A DNA stretch of 64,000 nt from Euptelea pleiosperma (Eukaryota; Streptophyta; Magnoliopsida; Ranunculales; Eupteleaceae). Shown here piece after piece: positions 11,111 through 23,159 of the stretch (positions are counted from its first letter, which is position 1; each line of letters starts with the position of its first letter). Made by a program: the position numbers and the translations under genes. The stretch lies in NCBI GenBank assembly GCA_035048495.1, contig CM068541.1, forward strand, positions 15,879,929 through 15,943,928, in the 5' to 3' direction. The notes under the pieces were generated by a model. That model worked only from the letters and a program-made list of their open reading frames with translations, was not told where the DNA came from and did not search any database.

Positions 11111-12690
11111 TACTACCACCGTGGACCATTTTGCCCACTCCCTTTGTGGAAACAGTCAAGTGAGCCCATGGGAGAGATTCCTCTCAATCTCTTTTGTAAC
11201 TTGCTGCCCCTTTCCTTTTTGCATCCATCGTGTGTGTCATTTTGACGACCACACATCCGCATTAATTTCCACCATCACGTGTTATGGTGGCCTATCTTAG
11301 TTTACATCTCCGCCCACTATCATAGTCCATCAATGCGGACAATTCTTTGTGCCAACTCACATGTTGCCACTTGGTTCATCCATGGTCCACCTCTTGGCTC
11401 ACTTAACACCCTGGATCACCTTGTGATTGATCATGGGCTTCCAGACCCCAAGAATCGTCTAGTTAGTGCTCATTTTCTTCTTTGTGTACTCAAGCTATTC
11501 TCACCCACCCTTCTTAGTATGGCAACCCTTCAACAAATATAATTTTGATCAACTCTTAGTGATTCACATGCATGCTTCATTGGTTCAATCTTGCAACTCT
11601 TGGTTCATGATCATAGTTCAACAACTGGCTCATCGCATCAATGGGATGATCAACATTTCTTGTTGATCTTTCTAGATTCGAGCACGGTTCAACTAGGGTT
11701 TATTAATGGTTTGGCTTCTCTTTTGGATTTGAATTTTGGCCTTCTTCCTCAGGCCTTGGACTTGATCATCTTGGATTGGCTGTAGGATGGATAGAGGCTT
11801 TTGAGGTTGATCGTGGGCCAGCTGCCAGTCTCGAGAATCACCGATCGAATTTCCTATAATAACAAAAAAGCACGTATGAGACTTAATCAGAACGGCTTTA
11901 TATCTAGACTTCCGAGAATGTGTTTAATTCATGCAAATAGCCCATTTTGTGCAGAAAAGTGTGTTCTACATAATGGAGAAAACTCTTACGTAAAAAAGTT
12001 AATAGAATTGAAAGTTTTACATAGGAGAATGTGACAATGCTAAGAGGATAATGGCTTAAAAAAGTACTTTTGAGCGAATATCAATATGTTTGCAGAGTGA
12101 CATGATATTTGGCACTAAAAAGACAGAAATGCCCTACCAAGTAAATAAAATGAAGAAAAAAAAATAAGAAACAACATAAGGGCATACGTGGGATATTATG
12201 TTTTAGCGTGAGGCACGCAATAATGTCTTCTTGCGTTAATAAGTTGAATAGATGGTGTAGAAATTTGTCTTTGGGTTAAAATCTTATCACCTATAGAAGT
12301 AAAGGTTGAAAGAATTCTTGAATAGCCAAAAAGCTGAGAATACAAGATTTTTATGTTAATGGCAAAAAATGATAAACCATAGGTCATAGCTCGTTAATGG
12401 CTATGAGCGATGATTCTCGTCGAGTTAAGTTGGACTGAACCTCCATTAAATGCCTTAAGTCAACCAAAAAATTTTCAGATAAAAAAGCTCTTGGGTTTCC
12501 TTTACTTAGTAATGTTCACAAATCACAATGAAATGGTTAGTTAATTATATTGCAAAACTGGTCTATTCAGCTATTTTCTAGATTTCAGGCCCGTCTCTTT
12601 AGAAGCAAAGATGTCTAGGATATCCTAAGTACGTTGTCTGTTATAGAAGCATTCATTTCAGAACCCAAATATGTTATCCCTGATCAGGTG
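11111..12690. other. Intergenic sequence without a recognised feature
   Basis: Several overlapping plus-strand ORFs under 90 codons lie at 11060-11785 but show no domain and no splice pattern. The remainder is AT-rich and featureless to me. Confidence 0.35.
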
Positions 12691-12905
12691 ATAGAAATAT
12701 GAATCAGTTGGTTTTTGAATTTTTAAAACCAGCAAGCAGATTGCTATTGGATATGATTGAGGATTATGTAGGAAGAAAAGTAGTTCCATCATTGTATTTT
12801 ATGTATCATGTTTTGTGCAAGTTTAAAAGAGAGGAAGCCAAGAAAATGGTTCTCGTTGATTTTTTCTCTTTAATGGAGAAAAAACATAAACTAAGTCTAG
12901 AGTTC

Positions 12906-14522
12906 TGAAATTCCATTGGTCCGTTATCTTTAACTCAATATACCTAGAAGGGGGGGGTTGATTAGGTATTTAAAATTAATTATACCTACACAGTTTTATT
13001 GGTCGATGGTAAGAGGATAAAATCTCATGCCTTGGTTGTTTTATAAAGGATTATCACAATCGACTAAAATCAAATATACGTTCGTGGTATATTGTCTTTT
13101 TGTCGTTTGATCTAATCAAGATAGATTACGGAATACAAACAAACAATCACACAAGACAAGATATTTTTACTTGGAAACCTTAGCCAAGGAAAAACTACGG
13201 GACCACGTCTAGACGGAAAGTATCAATAACTGAAAAGTTAAACGAAACAAAGGTTACCTACGTAGCACCGTTACAAATACAGCTTCCAACCTTAGCCAAG
13301 GCCCACTGCTGATGCGTCCACGTCCTCTAAATCAACGCCACGAATCCATGCGCGTCCTTCTAGCTAAGAAGCCTTATCCGCTTGTTCAGTTTGGTACACC
13401 CCAAACCTACCTTCGACCGGCTCCTCCGATCTTAATTCTCAATACTCCCGCCTTTACAGAAGGTGAATGATTCAGTACACCCTGAACCCCAAGTTGCTCA
13501 AAAGGTGTTGAGTCACACTAGTACTCTCAGGCTTACTAGGTTGAATATAGAAGTGAAAAACCTAGGCTGAGTAAAGATCAAACTATTGGCTTTGATCGAG
13601 AAGAGAACAAGCTCCCAAGATGTGAATGGAAAATAAGCTTCTTGCTCTTCGAATGGATACTCTAATAAATAAAGCCTTTGCTTCTCTCTCTTAAAGATTG
13701 AGTCACTCTGTGTCTCTGTGTGTGTTTAGAGAAGGCATAGAAGGGTTCTATTTATAAAATTCCAAGACCCTGAGTCGTTCGGAACGTGGGATAATAGAAC
13801 CATGAATTTCGAATATGAAAAATCCGATTCTGTTCAAGGTCCAATCGATTGTACACTTAGTCCAATCGATTAGACCATATCCAATCGATTGGAGATAAGT
13901 GTCCAATCGATTGGGCTCAATAAATTTTCTATTCCGAAGGCACCAATCGATTGCACAAGGTTCTCTAATCGATTTGACATATATAACTTTCTGTCTTGAA
14001 AGCTCCAATCGATTACACAGAGTCTCCAATCGATTGTACTCAGAAAGATTTCTGTCCCGAAGGCTCCAATCGATTTCACAAAGTCTCCAATCAATTGTAC
14101 TCAAATAAGTTTCTGCCTCATAGTCTCCAATCGATTGGGCTATGTCCAATCGATTGGGGATACATGTCCAATCGATTGGACTTTCCCACTAGTCAATCTA
14201 ATTGACTTTGACTCGGGTCTGCCCAATGACTAAATCTGACCATTATATTTTGTTCATTTTAATCAACTCCTATGGCCACTAAGTCACTTACCTTCCTAAT
14301 CGAGCGTACACAATCATTAACTGACAAATTGGCAGTTCCTCAGATAACTCCAATCATCAACCGTCTGATTCTTGCTATCTCTGTCTTCAGTCTTCACGTA
14401 GTTGGCGAAGTCTGCGTACCACAACATCTTCACACTACACTAGTGCTCGTAAGAACGGTTACAAGAATATTTTTATGTCAAACAGAATCTTTGCCAAATT
14501 GAATATGAAAATATTCCTTACA
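12906..14522 (-). mobile_element. Solo LTR, about 1.62 kb, with 5-bp target duplication
   Basis: The segment begins TGAAATTCC and ends CCTTACA. AGTTC flanks it on both sides (12901-12905 and 14523-14527), so it is a solo LTR formed by recombination. Orientation is inferred from the G-run block CTAGAAGGGGGGGG near 12950, which is the reverse complement of the CACCCCC block at the 3' end of the plus-oriented LTR at 15193. It shares long blocks with the LTR at 32881 (for example CTTGGAAACCTTAGCCAA and CAGTTTGGTACACCC). It resembles large copia LTRs of the SIRE type, but lineage is a guess. Confidence 0.8.
13841..14180. repeat. Array of 13 palindromic CCAATCGATTGG words inside the solo LTR
   Basis: The palindrome CAATCGATTG or a one-base variant occurs about 13 times, often in pairs 19-22 bp apart (13841, 13862, 13881, 13903 and on to about 14168). 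Spacers are variable, so this is a cluster and not a strict tandem repeat. It creates spurious ORFs on both strands. Confidence 0.85.
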
Positions 14523-15569
14523 AGTTCTTCAATGACTGGGGTTAATCAAAAGTGGTTCTTATTATCTTTTCGGTTCTTTAATGGCGAAATATTAAAATCT
14601 CAAGTTCAGAGCTTGTTGGTGACTAAGATTCATGGTCAAAAGTGGTTCTTGTTGATCTTTTCATCCTTTAATGGAGAAAATTAAAATTAGAGTAGAAAAC
14701 CAGAGGTCGAAATATCAAAAATCTATGCTCACTGGAGTGGTTCTTGTTGACCTTTTTCATTCTATAATGGAGAAAAATCAGAAATTATAGAAAAAAAACC
14801 AAGAAGTTGAAATATTATCAGAATTCTTTGCTCACTGGAGTTGTGATCCAACTTTGAAGATAGTGTATTTTCGCATGTTCATCAAAATTTTGTTAGTCCA
14901 TTTTGGGTCCACAATGGGCGTTGACGGTGGACTAGGCAAAATTTTATTTACTTGCTAGGGGCTTTTTGGTGTCAAAGACCACGTCACTATGCAAGTACAC
15001 GTTAAATTTCAACCCGACTACGCTAGCAATTATTGTATCCTCACGTGGCACTTAAAAATCTATCCCTAGAAAAATTTAGATGATGATGTCCATCATCAAA
15101 GTTGATGGTGGATCCACAATATGACACACATAGCACATTATTATAGGATACTAACCATATGGATGTTTGGTCCATTCCTAAATGGACTTATGTGAAAAGT
15201 CTCGGTTGTCAATCCTAGGAATACTTAATTCTCTATAATATAAATCATTGAGTTAGGAGTTCGCTGAAGACTGAAGTGCCAAAGATCAAGTAGACTTCGT
15301 CAACAAATCAAAGAAGAATTAAAGCTGAAGAAAATTAATCCAAGTGTTCAAGATCAACTAAAGACAAAATCAAGATCAAGCTCAACTGAAGACAAAGTCA
15401 AGCTGTTGATAGTGAAATGTGGATCGCAACGAAAATCACGATCAAGGGATGCGAAAGCTGACTGTCAAAGTCAAAATCAAACTATTAGCAGTGGACCAAT
15501 TATAATAGAGCACTAGGATATGATATTCTTTCTGAGGAGATGATCATATACGATTGTACAGAGGACAAG

Positions 15570-16090
15570 AGTACACAACCATATTCAATCAAAAATAGCA
15601 TAACTGGTGCGGATTTCAAGAAAAATAAAGATGGTCAGTTTTGAATAGAACCAACCCAATTATCCGAGAAGAAGCTGCATACGATTGTGTAAAACATGGG
15701 GATACACAACTGTATGCCCTCAGATTTGACAGATCAGGGTTGGATTTTTGTATAAAGGGCATAGCTCAATTTCTGAGCTAACCACCCACAGATCAGAGAG
15801 ATAAATTAGATATGGTTGTGTAGGAAAGAAAGCTACACAACCGTATGGAGTCGGATTTGGACGACCTACGGTCAAAAATGAGAAAAAGCACATGTGCTAT
15901 TTTTTTCGAGATCCGCGCAGTGGGATGAAAAACTATTCACATACGGTTGTGCAGGAGGATTACATTTTCAAAAATACCCCTCATATCCCCAGTGAAAACA
16001 CACATGCCATTTTCATCGAGATGCGTGCAGTGGATCCAAAAAGTAATGATATAAGGTTGTGTAGGACCTCCTACACAACCGTATGCAGTT
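15570..16090. repeat. Array of hairpin words around CACAACCGTATG in the large LTR
   Basis: GTACACAACC, ATACGATTGTGTA, ATACACAACTGTATG, ATATGGTTGTGTAGG, CTACACAACCGTATGG and CATACGGTTGTGCAGG occur at about 15570, 15667, 15694, 15812, 15834 and 15940. At about 16054-16079 GGTTGTGTAGGA, two bases, then TCCTACACAACC form a perfect 12-bp stem. Units repeat at roughly 110-130 bp. Confidence 0.75.
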
Positions 16091-16609
16091 AAAATTTCAG
16101 GAAGATCTCTTATTTGTTCAAAAAAGCACATATGCCATTTTCTTCGAAAAGCGTGCAGAATCTGTCAGAGTTAGTGCCATACGGTGTTAGTGAATGACAG
16201 TTCAGTCAAGTTCTGTTGTATGAAATGGATGCCATTACATTTGTGGTCGTTCAGAAGAGACAACACACACCACATTACCACTCTCACAGACTAACGGAGA
16301 CTATCCATACCTCGAAAGCCCTAAAAGTGACACAATCACACACTCCACTCACTTACAGTCTCGTGTTGCCAAACCGCGTCCGACACAAGCTCAAGCATGA
16401 ATATATGAATGATCAACGTATGTTTTCACTCAACAAACGTTCAACTATCAAAGAATCTTGTGTTGCGGTTATGTGCGTACATCTAAGGGTAGCGGATCAA
16501 TTTAACCCTAGATGTCTCCTAGTTCTTTTGGTATCATTTGGAAGCTATCCTAAAGTCATAGGATAGTTATTATAATTGTTTGGGTATTTTTCAGAGAAGG
16601 TCTGTGAGG

Positions 16610-16815
16610 ACCGGCCGATCGACCACTTTGAGCAGTCGACCGGAATCTACTGACTCTGACCGGTCGACTGGTTAAAATGTGCGGCCGACCGGTCAAAATG
16701 TGCGACCGACCGGACCTTCAGCATGGATAAATTTTTGGTTTTGACCTGAGCAGGCGACTGACCAAAATGTGCTGTCAACCAAAGTCCGGTCGACCGGCCA
16801 AAAAGTGCGGTGGAC
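16610..16815. repeat. Array of CCGGTCGACCGG palindromic words in the large LTR
   Basis: GACCGGCCGATCGACC, CAGTCGACCGG, GACCGGTCGACTGG, GGCCGACCGGTC, GCGACCGACCGG and CCGGTCGACCGGCC follow one another, several separated by AAAATGTGCGG. GC content jumps here compared with the rest of the LTR. Confidence 0.8.
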
Positions 16816-18089
16816 CCCGCCCATTCAGATCTATTTTTGACTCGTTCTTTTGTGCAATTCTATGCACACTTGAGTCATTCCAACGGCTATTTTAGGTCCG
16901 TTTCTCTTGAAATGGTAGATCATTATATAATAGAACCCTTATTCTCCATTAGGAAAGACCAATCAAGCTATCTCTTGACTCACATTCTTTAAGTCTAGAG
17001 ACTTGGAATTAGAGAAAGCTTCACCTGTGCAAATTTGTACATCCTTTGTGAAGGCTCTAGATTATTTGAGAGAGCTTCACATGAGCAAATCTTATTCATC
17101 TTTTGTAAATGCTGCTCTAATGGTTTGAAGAGACTACGAAGGGTATTGTTTCCTGCAATAATCTTCTTCCAAGAAGAGGATCATTGGCAGAGTGTCTCTG
17201 TGGCGAATTCTTCTACGGGGATTCACGATTCTATCGAATTCATCAAAAGGTAAGTATCTTCTATAACAAACATTTTAAAGTAAATTTAATATTATCAAAC
17301 TTGAATTATTTGTGATTGGTGGATGAGTGAGTACTCATCAAATTGAGTTGAGGAAGGTGGAATTCTTAAGAAATTCATTTTTCTAAAATACTACAGGCCT
17401 CGTGTAACTCTCTAAGTGAATTGAGAAGTGATTCTCGTATAGACCGAGTTGAGGATTGTAGATCTATGAGAAAAGGGCATCTTTAAATAGACTATTGGCC
17501 TAGGCTGACTCTCTAGGTGAGCGAGAAGTGATTCTCATTAAATTGAGACTAAGTGAATCTTAGTTGGTTGATTATTTATTTCGATTGAAAATGTTGTAAT
17601 GCATGATTGAAACAATATAATTCTACTCATGGTGAGTATTGGAGAGTGGACGTAGGTGCTGAGTCGTCGAACTACTATAAATCTGAGTCTTGTGTGATTG
17701 TGAATGTTTGCATATTTTTATCTCAGATTTTTTCATATTTATGTTCTATGGATGATTCGTATTTTGATTGTTTGATCCTTTTCCGCCTTGTGTGATCATT
17801 AATTTTTAATCCATATAGAATTTGCAGAGAAATTAAAAATTATCCTATCCACCCCCTTCTAAGACTTAACGTGGTAATTAAAAATGAATTTCATTATGTA
17901 ACAAAAATAAATCTAATTAGTAATTTCTAACCTTTGGATCAAAATGATCGAAATCCACGATTAAAAGTAAACCAAGAAGAAGACTCGGACATAAATTACT
18001 AATCAGGATGAAGTTTTGATATGTAAGTCCAACTAGGGATGGGAAAAACATCCATACGACCATGGCAGCTCATGGGTGGTATTCAAAAA

Positions 18090-18990
18090 AGGTACTTTTA
18101 ACGGGGAATCAATTGATTTGAAATGACTAGAATAGTATATATTTATGTCATTTTAACTAGCGAAGGTAGTTCGGTCTTTAAATTATGTTGTTAACAGATT
18201 ATGACCAGGTTCATGGTCAATGACGATAAAAAATAAGTCAAAGGGGAAACATAACAAAATGAAACGAGGGTGGGTAACGCAAATATCTCCAATTTTATAG
18301 GGGGTACTGCAAAATTGCCCTAAAAAATTTCTCCTCTTACTACACTTTTCATCCCTTTCAGTACAAAGTTATAGGAAAAATGATATTATAATATTGAGGA
18401 TGATATCCTCCCTTAGGTCCAGGCCGTTTGAATAGTCTTTGGAATTTATGTGGTGCGAATCTGAGGACATCAATTGACCTAGGGGTGACGACTACCCTGT
18501 GGATGAAAGTAACATATATATTTTTTTAAATGAAGAAGTGATTTTCCCTAAACTAGTGTATTAATTACAATTCTCCATTCAAAGTGGGTCCCATTTGGTC
18601 TCTTACATTAGTAGAGTAATTTTGCCCCTCCCAATAGGTCATTGTAACCGGCTCCAATGTTACAATGTGTGAACATTGAAATTGGACCAATTGTTTATTA
18701 AAAAAACAGAAAAGGAATCATAAAATTTTCTATATTTCTTCCATTTTCTTGAGGCTTATTCTCTTCTACGATGGGTTGCGTCCTCCATTTAAGAAATACT
18801 ACTTCAAGTTGTGTTATGGGTCCATGTAACAACTTAACTCACTTTGTTACTGATAGTAAACTATTTAACCAATTGATATTCAATTTCTTGTCAACCTGGT
18901 ATTAGTTTACTGAAATCTGGTACTAACAACCAATTTATTGAACATGCTATTAACATTCATACTATTTCATTCAATCTATACTATTATAAA
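18090..18990. other. Intergenic sequence without a recognised feature
   Basis: AT-rich. The stretch at about 18180-18320 resembles, in inverse orientation, the ACCCCCT-containing stretch at about 8280-8450, so a dispersed repeat may be present in both places. Confidence 0.35.
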
Positions 18991-18994
18991 GCAA

Positions 18995-19460
18995 CAACTG
19001 GGTTTGCCACACGTGTGACACAATTAAAGGCCTCTCTACTTTCAAAGGAAAAACCTTCCCTTATTAAATGTCCCTTCACAGTTCAGGTTGTTTGGCACGC
19101 CCACGTCGTGAGGGACAATTGTATAAACCATGTGGCACACTCTTAGAGACCACTGACCTTATGGACGTTTGTCTCAATATTCCTAGGTGGACCTATATAC
19201 CAAATATCAGTCTGATTAGTGATGTCAAACCTTTGGATCTGAGCACCCAAAATAATGTTTGAAATCTATGGTTAAAAATCAACCTATGAAAACAACTCCA
19301 ATCAAATCCTTAAAAACCACTAATCAGGCTGATTTTTTGCATATAGGCCTACCTAGAGATCGCCAAACATCGATACGGTCAGTGATCTCTACGAGTGTGC
19401 CACTTGTAAGGTGCTTCTATATGTAAGGTGCACGTGCATCGCATGCGGTGTTCCCCTAGT
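18995..19460. repeat. Palindromic core element (family P1)
   Basis: The left arm holds CCATGTGGCACACTCTTAGA, GACCACTGACCTTATGGACG and a GGTGGACCTA block. The right arm holds ACTAATCAGGCTGATTTTTT, CACCTAGAGATC-like bases, CGATACGGTCAGTGATC and GAGTGTGCCACTTG in inverse order. Outside the core, GCACGTGCAT-type bases differ from other copies. Confidence 0.7.
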
Positions 19461-19649
19461 ATAAATAGATCCAATGAGAATGGTTATATTTTAAAACTTT
19501 TATTGGCATAAGAGAATCACAAGAGTTACATACTAAGTCAACTAGTGACCATAAATTATACGTAATAGAATCACATTAGTAGAATGATGATATCTAAACA
19601 ATTTTACTATAATACTTCAATCATTCACCAAAACAAAGTCACAAAAATA

Positions 19650-19940
19650 AAAGTGTACTATTTCAACCAAGTTTAACTCAGTACTTAACTGGAAACAAAA
19701 TACGGCTTAACGAAAATAGTACTAGTTCAACCAACTTGAGTTTAATACTTGAAATAAAAGACCGACTTAACAAAAATGGTACTAGTTCAACCAAGTCGAC
19801 CTCGATATTCAAATTAGAAATGAAAGATCGGCTTAACAAAAGTGGTATTGGTTCAATTAAGTTGAGCTCATTAGTCAAATTTAAAATAAAAGACTAGCTT
19901 AACGAAAATGATACTAGTTCAACCAAGTTAATGTCAATCT
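19650..19940. repeat. 60-66-bp diverged tandem repeat
   Basis: The phrase GGCTTAACGAAAATAGTACT followed by AGTTCAACCAAGTT recurs with starts at about 19706, 19766, 19832 and 19898, preceded by a weaker unit at about 19650. Minus-strand ORF 19678-19878 is an artefact of this repeat. Confidence 0.75.
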
Positions 19941-19959
19941 GCCAAATTTAGGTTTAACA

Positions 19960-20900
19960 TAGATGAATGGAGAGATAGAGAGAGTAATGAGTGAGAAATG
20001 GAGTTTTGCATATAACTTAAATAATAGGAAAAGTAAGAGAGATGGAGCTTTGAACATGCCTTGTAAAATAAAAAAGTAAAAGAAATTGAGGTTCTTTTTA
20101 TTCATAGTCAGTATATAAGAAATGAACACAAATCACACATTATTTTTTCAATAAAACTAAAGTTTTAAATGGCTGATGCCTCACAAAATATATGTATGGA
20201 GCTTCAAAGACGTTAGTGGAAAGTGGAGGTTCTTGGACCTTCTAGTGTTGAAGAAACCTTCTTCAATGGAGGAAAGAGGATGGCATACAGATTGCGAGCT
20301 TGAAGAAATGGAGGGAAATGAGGGATAGTGGAAATGCGATTGGATTGAACAGAAGATGAGGCTAGCACATGTACGTAGGTATGGTATTTTGCACTAGACC
20401 CCACTTCAAATCGATATTTTTTGTTTTGAAAGGCAGTATGATAGTTTCAAAATTTTAGAAAAATATGGACGGATAACCCAAAAAAATGACTTTATTGGGC
20501 TAACATTTTATCAAAGCGCTCAATCTTTTGTATAGGGGACTTACTGGTCCATATTTTTGTCAATACGGACTTATTACATAGTTTTCCCCTTAATAAATGG
20601 CCAGGCTATCATTTAACAAGCCAAAGCTCAATGGGCTTTCACTATACAATTGTACTGAGTCGGGCCTAGGCTGTCAAAAAAGGTCCTAAATCTTATTATT
20701 ATGACTTCGCTGCATCGGTATGTGTCGAAAATGGACATAAATATCAGATGGGCCTGATCCACTCATGGGCCCGTTCTGGTCATTTTGCGCTCATTTTACC
20801 GTGGCCCGATCCATGTCTGCCCTTAACCACCCTAATTAAGTTTCCTCTAACAAATTGGTCCTAGCTAGGCAACATGCCCTAATAAGTTTGCTTAATACTA
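19960..20900. other. Intergenic sequence without a recognised feature
   Basis: No supported ORF or repeat. A GGGCCTGATCC/CCCATGGGC-type GC patch at 20740-20830 is unremarkable. Confidence 0.35.
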
Positions 20901-20904
20901 AATC

Positions 20905-22075
20905 CATGATTTAAATAACGGCTGTTATAATGGATTCGGACCTCCCCCGTTATGTTATGAACCATTATAAAAGCTTTAAAAATAACGGCCGTTATTTCGT
21001 TATAACAGCCGTTATTTTCCTGCTATAATGAAAATAACAATCGTTATTTTCTGAAAATTTTTGTGAAAAAAACAGCCGTTATTTTCGTTTTTGAAAATTT
21101 AAATTTCAAATTTCAAAATTTGAATTTCAGCACCAATTTTTCCTGTTATTTTCCATTTTTGCCCTTGATCGCTACAATTCATTATAATGGAAAAAGCAGT
21201 AACGCCCCCAGTCCGTTATAACGGCTCCTTTTAAACCTTGCCAAGATCCTCGTCTACACGGTAGGCATGCATCCATCGAGTCCCATTTTAGTCACTTGCT
21301 TTAGTGGTTGAGATAGTGACACATCTCAACCACTAAAGCATGTACACTTGACACATACCCGTGAGTCCATGACAACCCATGTTTATAGGCTTTAGTGATT
21401 GAGATGAGTCACTAAAGCAAGTGATCAGCTTAATGGTAAAAGACTCCCCTGAAGGTCTCTTGCACTGCCATACCATTAAATTTTCGTATCCCCCTTTGCC
21501 CTTGGCTAGTTCGACCCAAGGTATAAAGGAGCCGTTATAATGGTATAACAGACTTGGGACGTTACCATTTTCTGTTATAACGGCCGTTATAATGAATTGT
21601 AACTCTCAGGGGCAAAAATGAAAAATAGCAGAAATAACAATAAAAATGGCGCTAAAATTAAAATTTTGAATTTCAAATTTTTAATAAAAGCAACAGAATA
21701 TAACGGAAAATAATGGAAATAACGGCCCTTATTTTCTGAGTGTTTAAATGGTACATAACGTAATAGGGGAGGTCTAAATCCGTTATAACGGTCGTTTTTA
21801 AACCATGGTTCGGCCGTACTATCTTCCAACCTCCACAACCGACGTTCATAACCAACAAAAGTGGAGTCACATGGATGCATATGCATACATAGGCACATAC
21901 ATATTTTGCTCATGAAAAACAAAGTGGTCCTCACTTAACAAAAGGAGAGGACCTTATAAAAAAACAACAGAATATAACGGAAAATAATAGAAATAACGGC
22001 CCTTATTTTCTGAGCGTTAAAATGGTACATAGAGGTCTGAATCTGTTATAACGGCCGTTTTTAAACCATGGTTCG
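20905..22075. repeat. Cluster of TAACGGCCGTTATAACGG palindromic elements (family P3)
   Basis: At least three pieces rich in the self-complementary words AACGGCCGTT and CCGTTATAACGG occur at about 20905-21240, 21520-21815 and 21965-22075. They often end in TTTTTAAACCATGG or TTTTAAACCTTG and carry a shared interior GAAATTTCAAATTTC-type stretch. Related pieces lie at 3893-4025, 4265-4440, 8755-8840, 22785-22865 and 54165-54547. Confidence 0.65.
21297..21340. repeat. Perfect 18-bp hairpin
   Basis: TGCTTTAGTGGTTGAGAT (21297-21314), an 8-base loop, then the exact reverse complement (21323-21340). A weaker relative, GGCTTTAGTGATTGAGATGA, follows at about 21389. Confidence 0.85.
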
Positions 22076-22205
22076 GCCTACTATCTTCCAACCTCCACAA
22101 CCGACGTTCATAACCAACAAAAGTGGAGTCACATGCATGCATGCATACATAGGCACATACATATTTTGCTCATGAAAAACAAAGTGGTCCTCACTTAACA
22201 AAACA
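21691..22205. repeat. 274-bp direct tandem duplication
   Basis: CAACAGAATATAACGGAAAA begins at 21691 and again at 21965, and the two copies run in parallel through CCATGGTTCGGCC, CGACGTTCATAACCAAC and GTGGTCCTCACTTAACAAAA. Small indels distinguish them. It captures part of a P3 element. Confidence 0.85.
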
Positions 22206-22569
22206 AAAAAAATCATGGATCTTGCACCATCATCAATTTTATTCTGAGGTAGCCAAACATTTGGACAGTCCGTGTTAGTATAAAGGCTTGTTTGGGTAGA
22301 CAACAAGGTTGAGGCTGGACTACAAGACTGGGGATGTATCCAGGCTAAACCTGGGCCGGGTTGAGCGGGAACGCCGGGAAGGGGATTTTGACTCCGTTAG
22401 GGGAGGGTCCATACTAACCCTAAACCCTAAATGGGCTCGAAAGAGTGAGCTACATGGCATTTTGGGGGAGGATGTATCCAACTTTTGAAACATCCATCCC
22501 GATCAAAGATTTCTTCCATTTTGTGTATGTGTGTGTACCATTGCGGTATTGTCCGTGCCATGCCCATGA

Positions 22570-22660
22570 GTGGTACGACTGTTATACTAACCATGAACGG
22601 AAGAACAAAATTTATGTGGTCGACCCCATATAATTTGAATAGGGCTTATAATGACTAATG
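22570..22660 (+). pseudogene. Short RTE-type LINE tail fragment
   Basis: NHERKNKIYVVDPI (about 22590-22632) with GTGGTCGACCCCATA resembles the 3' end of plant RTE-like LINEs. The same phrase recurs in the fragment at 45415-45680. Confidence 0.35.
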
Positions 22661-23159
22661 GGCCGCACTTGTAGAGGCTTAGCTTGTTGGAAGAAGTGGC
22701 AAAATGAGAAAGTTTCAACTCAAAAGGCAGTTTGGAAGGGGAGGAATCTTTAAATGATCGCTCTAAGGGTGCCCACATCTTTCGGCTGGTTATAACGGCT
22801 GTCATAGCGGAAAAATGGTAACGCCCCCAGTCTGTCATACTGTTATAACGGCCCCTTTTAAACCTTGCGGAAAGTAATTAATTAAATAGGGTTATTTTTC
22901 ATAACTAAACTTTTTTGAAACCAAAATGTTTGCTTTAGTAACGGGTGACGGTGAAGGGACATGTCGTTTAATGAACTAGTAAGTTAGCTACAAAAAAACA
23001 AAATATGTAATAGGTGTGTGTGAACGTGTGAATGTCGTGTGGACACCGTGTGGCAACCGGAGTTTTGACTTTAAATTAGTAATCAGGCTGATTTAATGAA
23101 TTAATAGTGACGGGTGAATACAGTGAAGGGACATTACATTTAATGAATTAATAAGGTCG

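Larger units (their letters stand above)
12846..14770 (+). repeat. Approximately 91-bp tandem repeat split by a solo LTR
   Basis: Units carrying GGTTCTTGTTGATCTTTT and TTTAATGGAGAAA occur at 12846, 14552, 14642 and 14737. The last three are spaced 90-95 bp apart. If the solo LTR (12906-14522) and one copy of its target duplication are removed, the first spacing becomes about 87 bp. The LTR therefore inserted into a pre-existing array of at least four diverged units. Confidence 0.65.
15193..17893 (+). mobile_element. Large solo LTR, 2,701 bp, with 5-bp target duplication
   Basis: It begins TGAAAAGTC and ends AATTTCA (TG...CA with a short inverted repeat), and exact TTATG copies flank it (15188-15192 and 17894-17898). 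Near its 3' end are GTGGACGTAGG with CTACTATAAAT (about 17648-17682) and CTATCCACCCCCTTC (about 17846), a layout recurrent in large plant copia LTRs. Two palindromic-word arrays lie in its 5' half. No internal coding region remains. It inserted into a palindromic element, so it is the younger of the two. Confidence 0.85.
15060..18085. repeat. Palindromic core element (family P1) split by a solo LTR
   Basis: The left half (15060-15192) contains CATCATCAAAGTTGATGG, CATATGGATGTTTGGTCC and AATGGACTTATG. The right half (17899-about 18085) contains AATTAGTAATTTCTAACC, ACTAATCAGG, AGTCCAACTAGGGATGG and CATCCATACG. Joined across the LTR they form one element of about 320 bp with the usual inverted symmetry. 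Confidence 0.75.

Noticed and set aside
13748..14149. 133-codon minus-strand ORF with repeated IDW-type peptides
   Set aside because: It is generated by the CAATCGATTG array inside a non-coding solo LTR; ORFs arise on both strands for the same reason.
13841..14180. CRISPR-like array
   Set aside because: Repeat words are only 10-12 bp, variable in spacing, palindromic and in a eukaryotic LTR.
16216..16566. 116-codon plus-strand ORF
   Set aside because: It lies wholly within the solo LTR at 15193-17893 and shows no domain.
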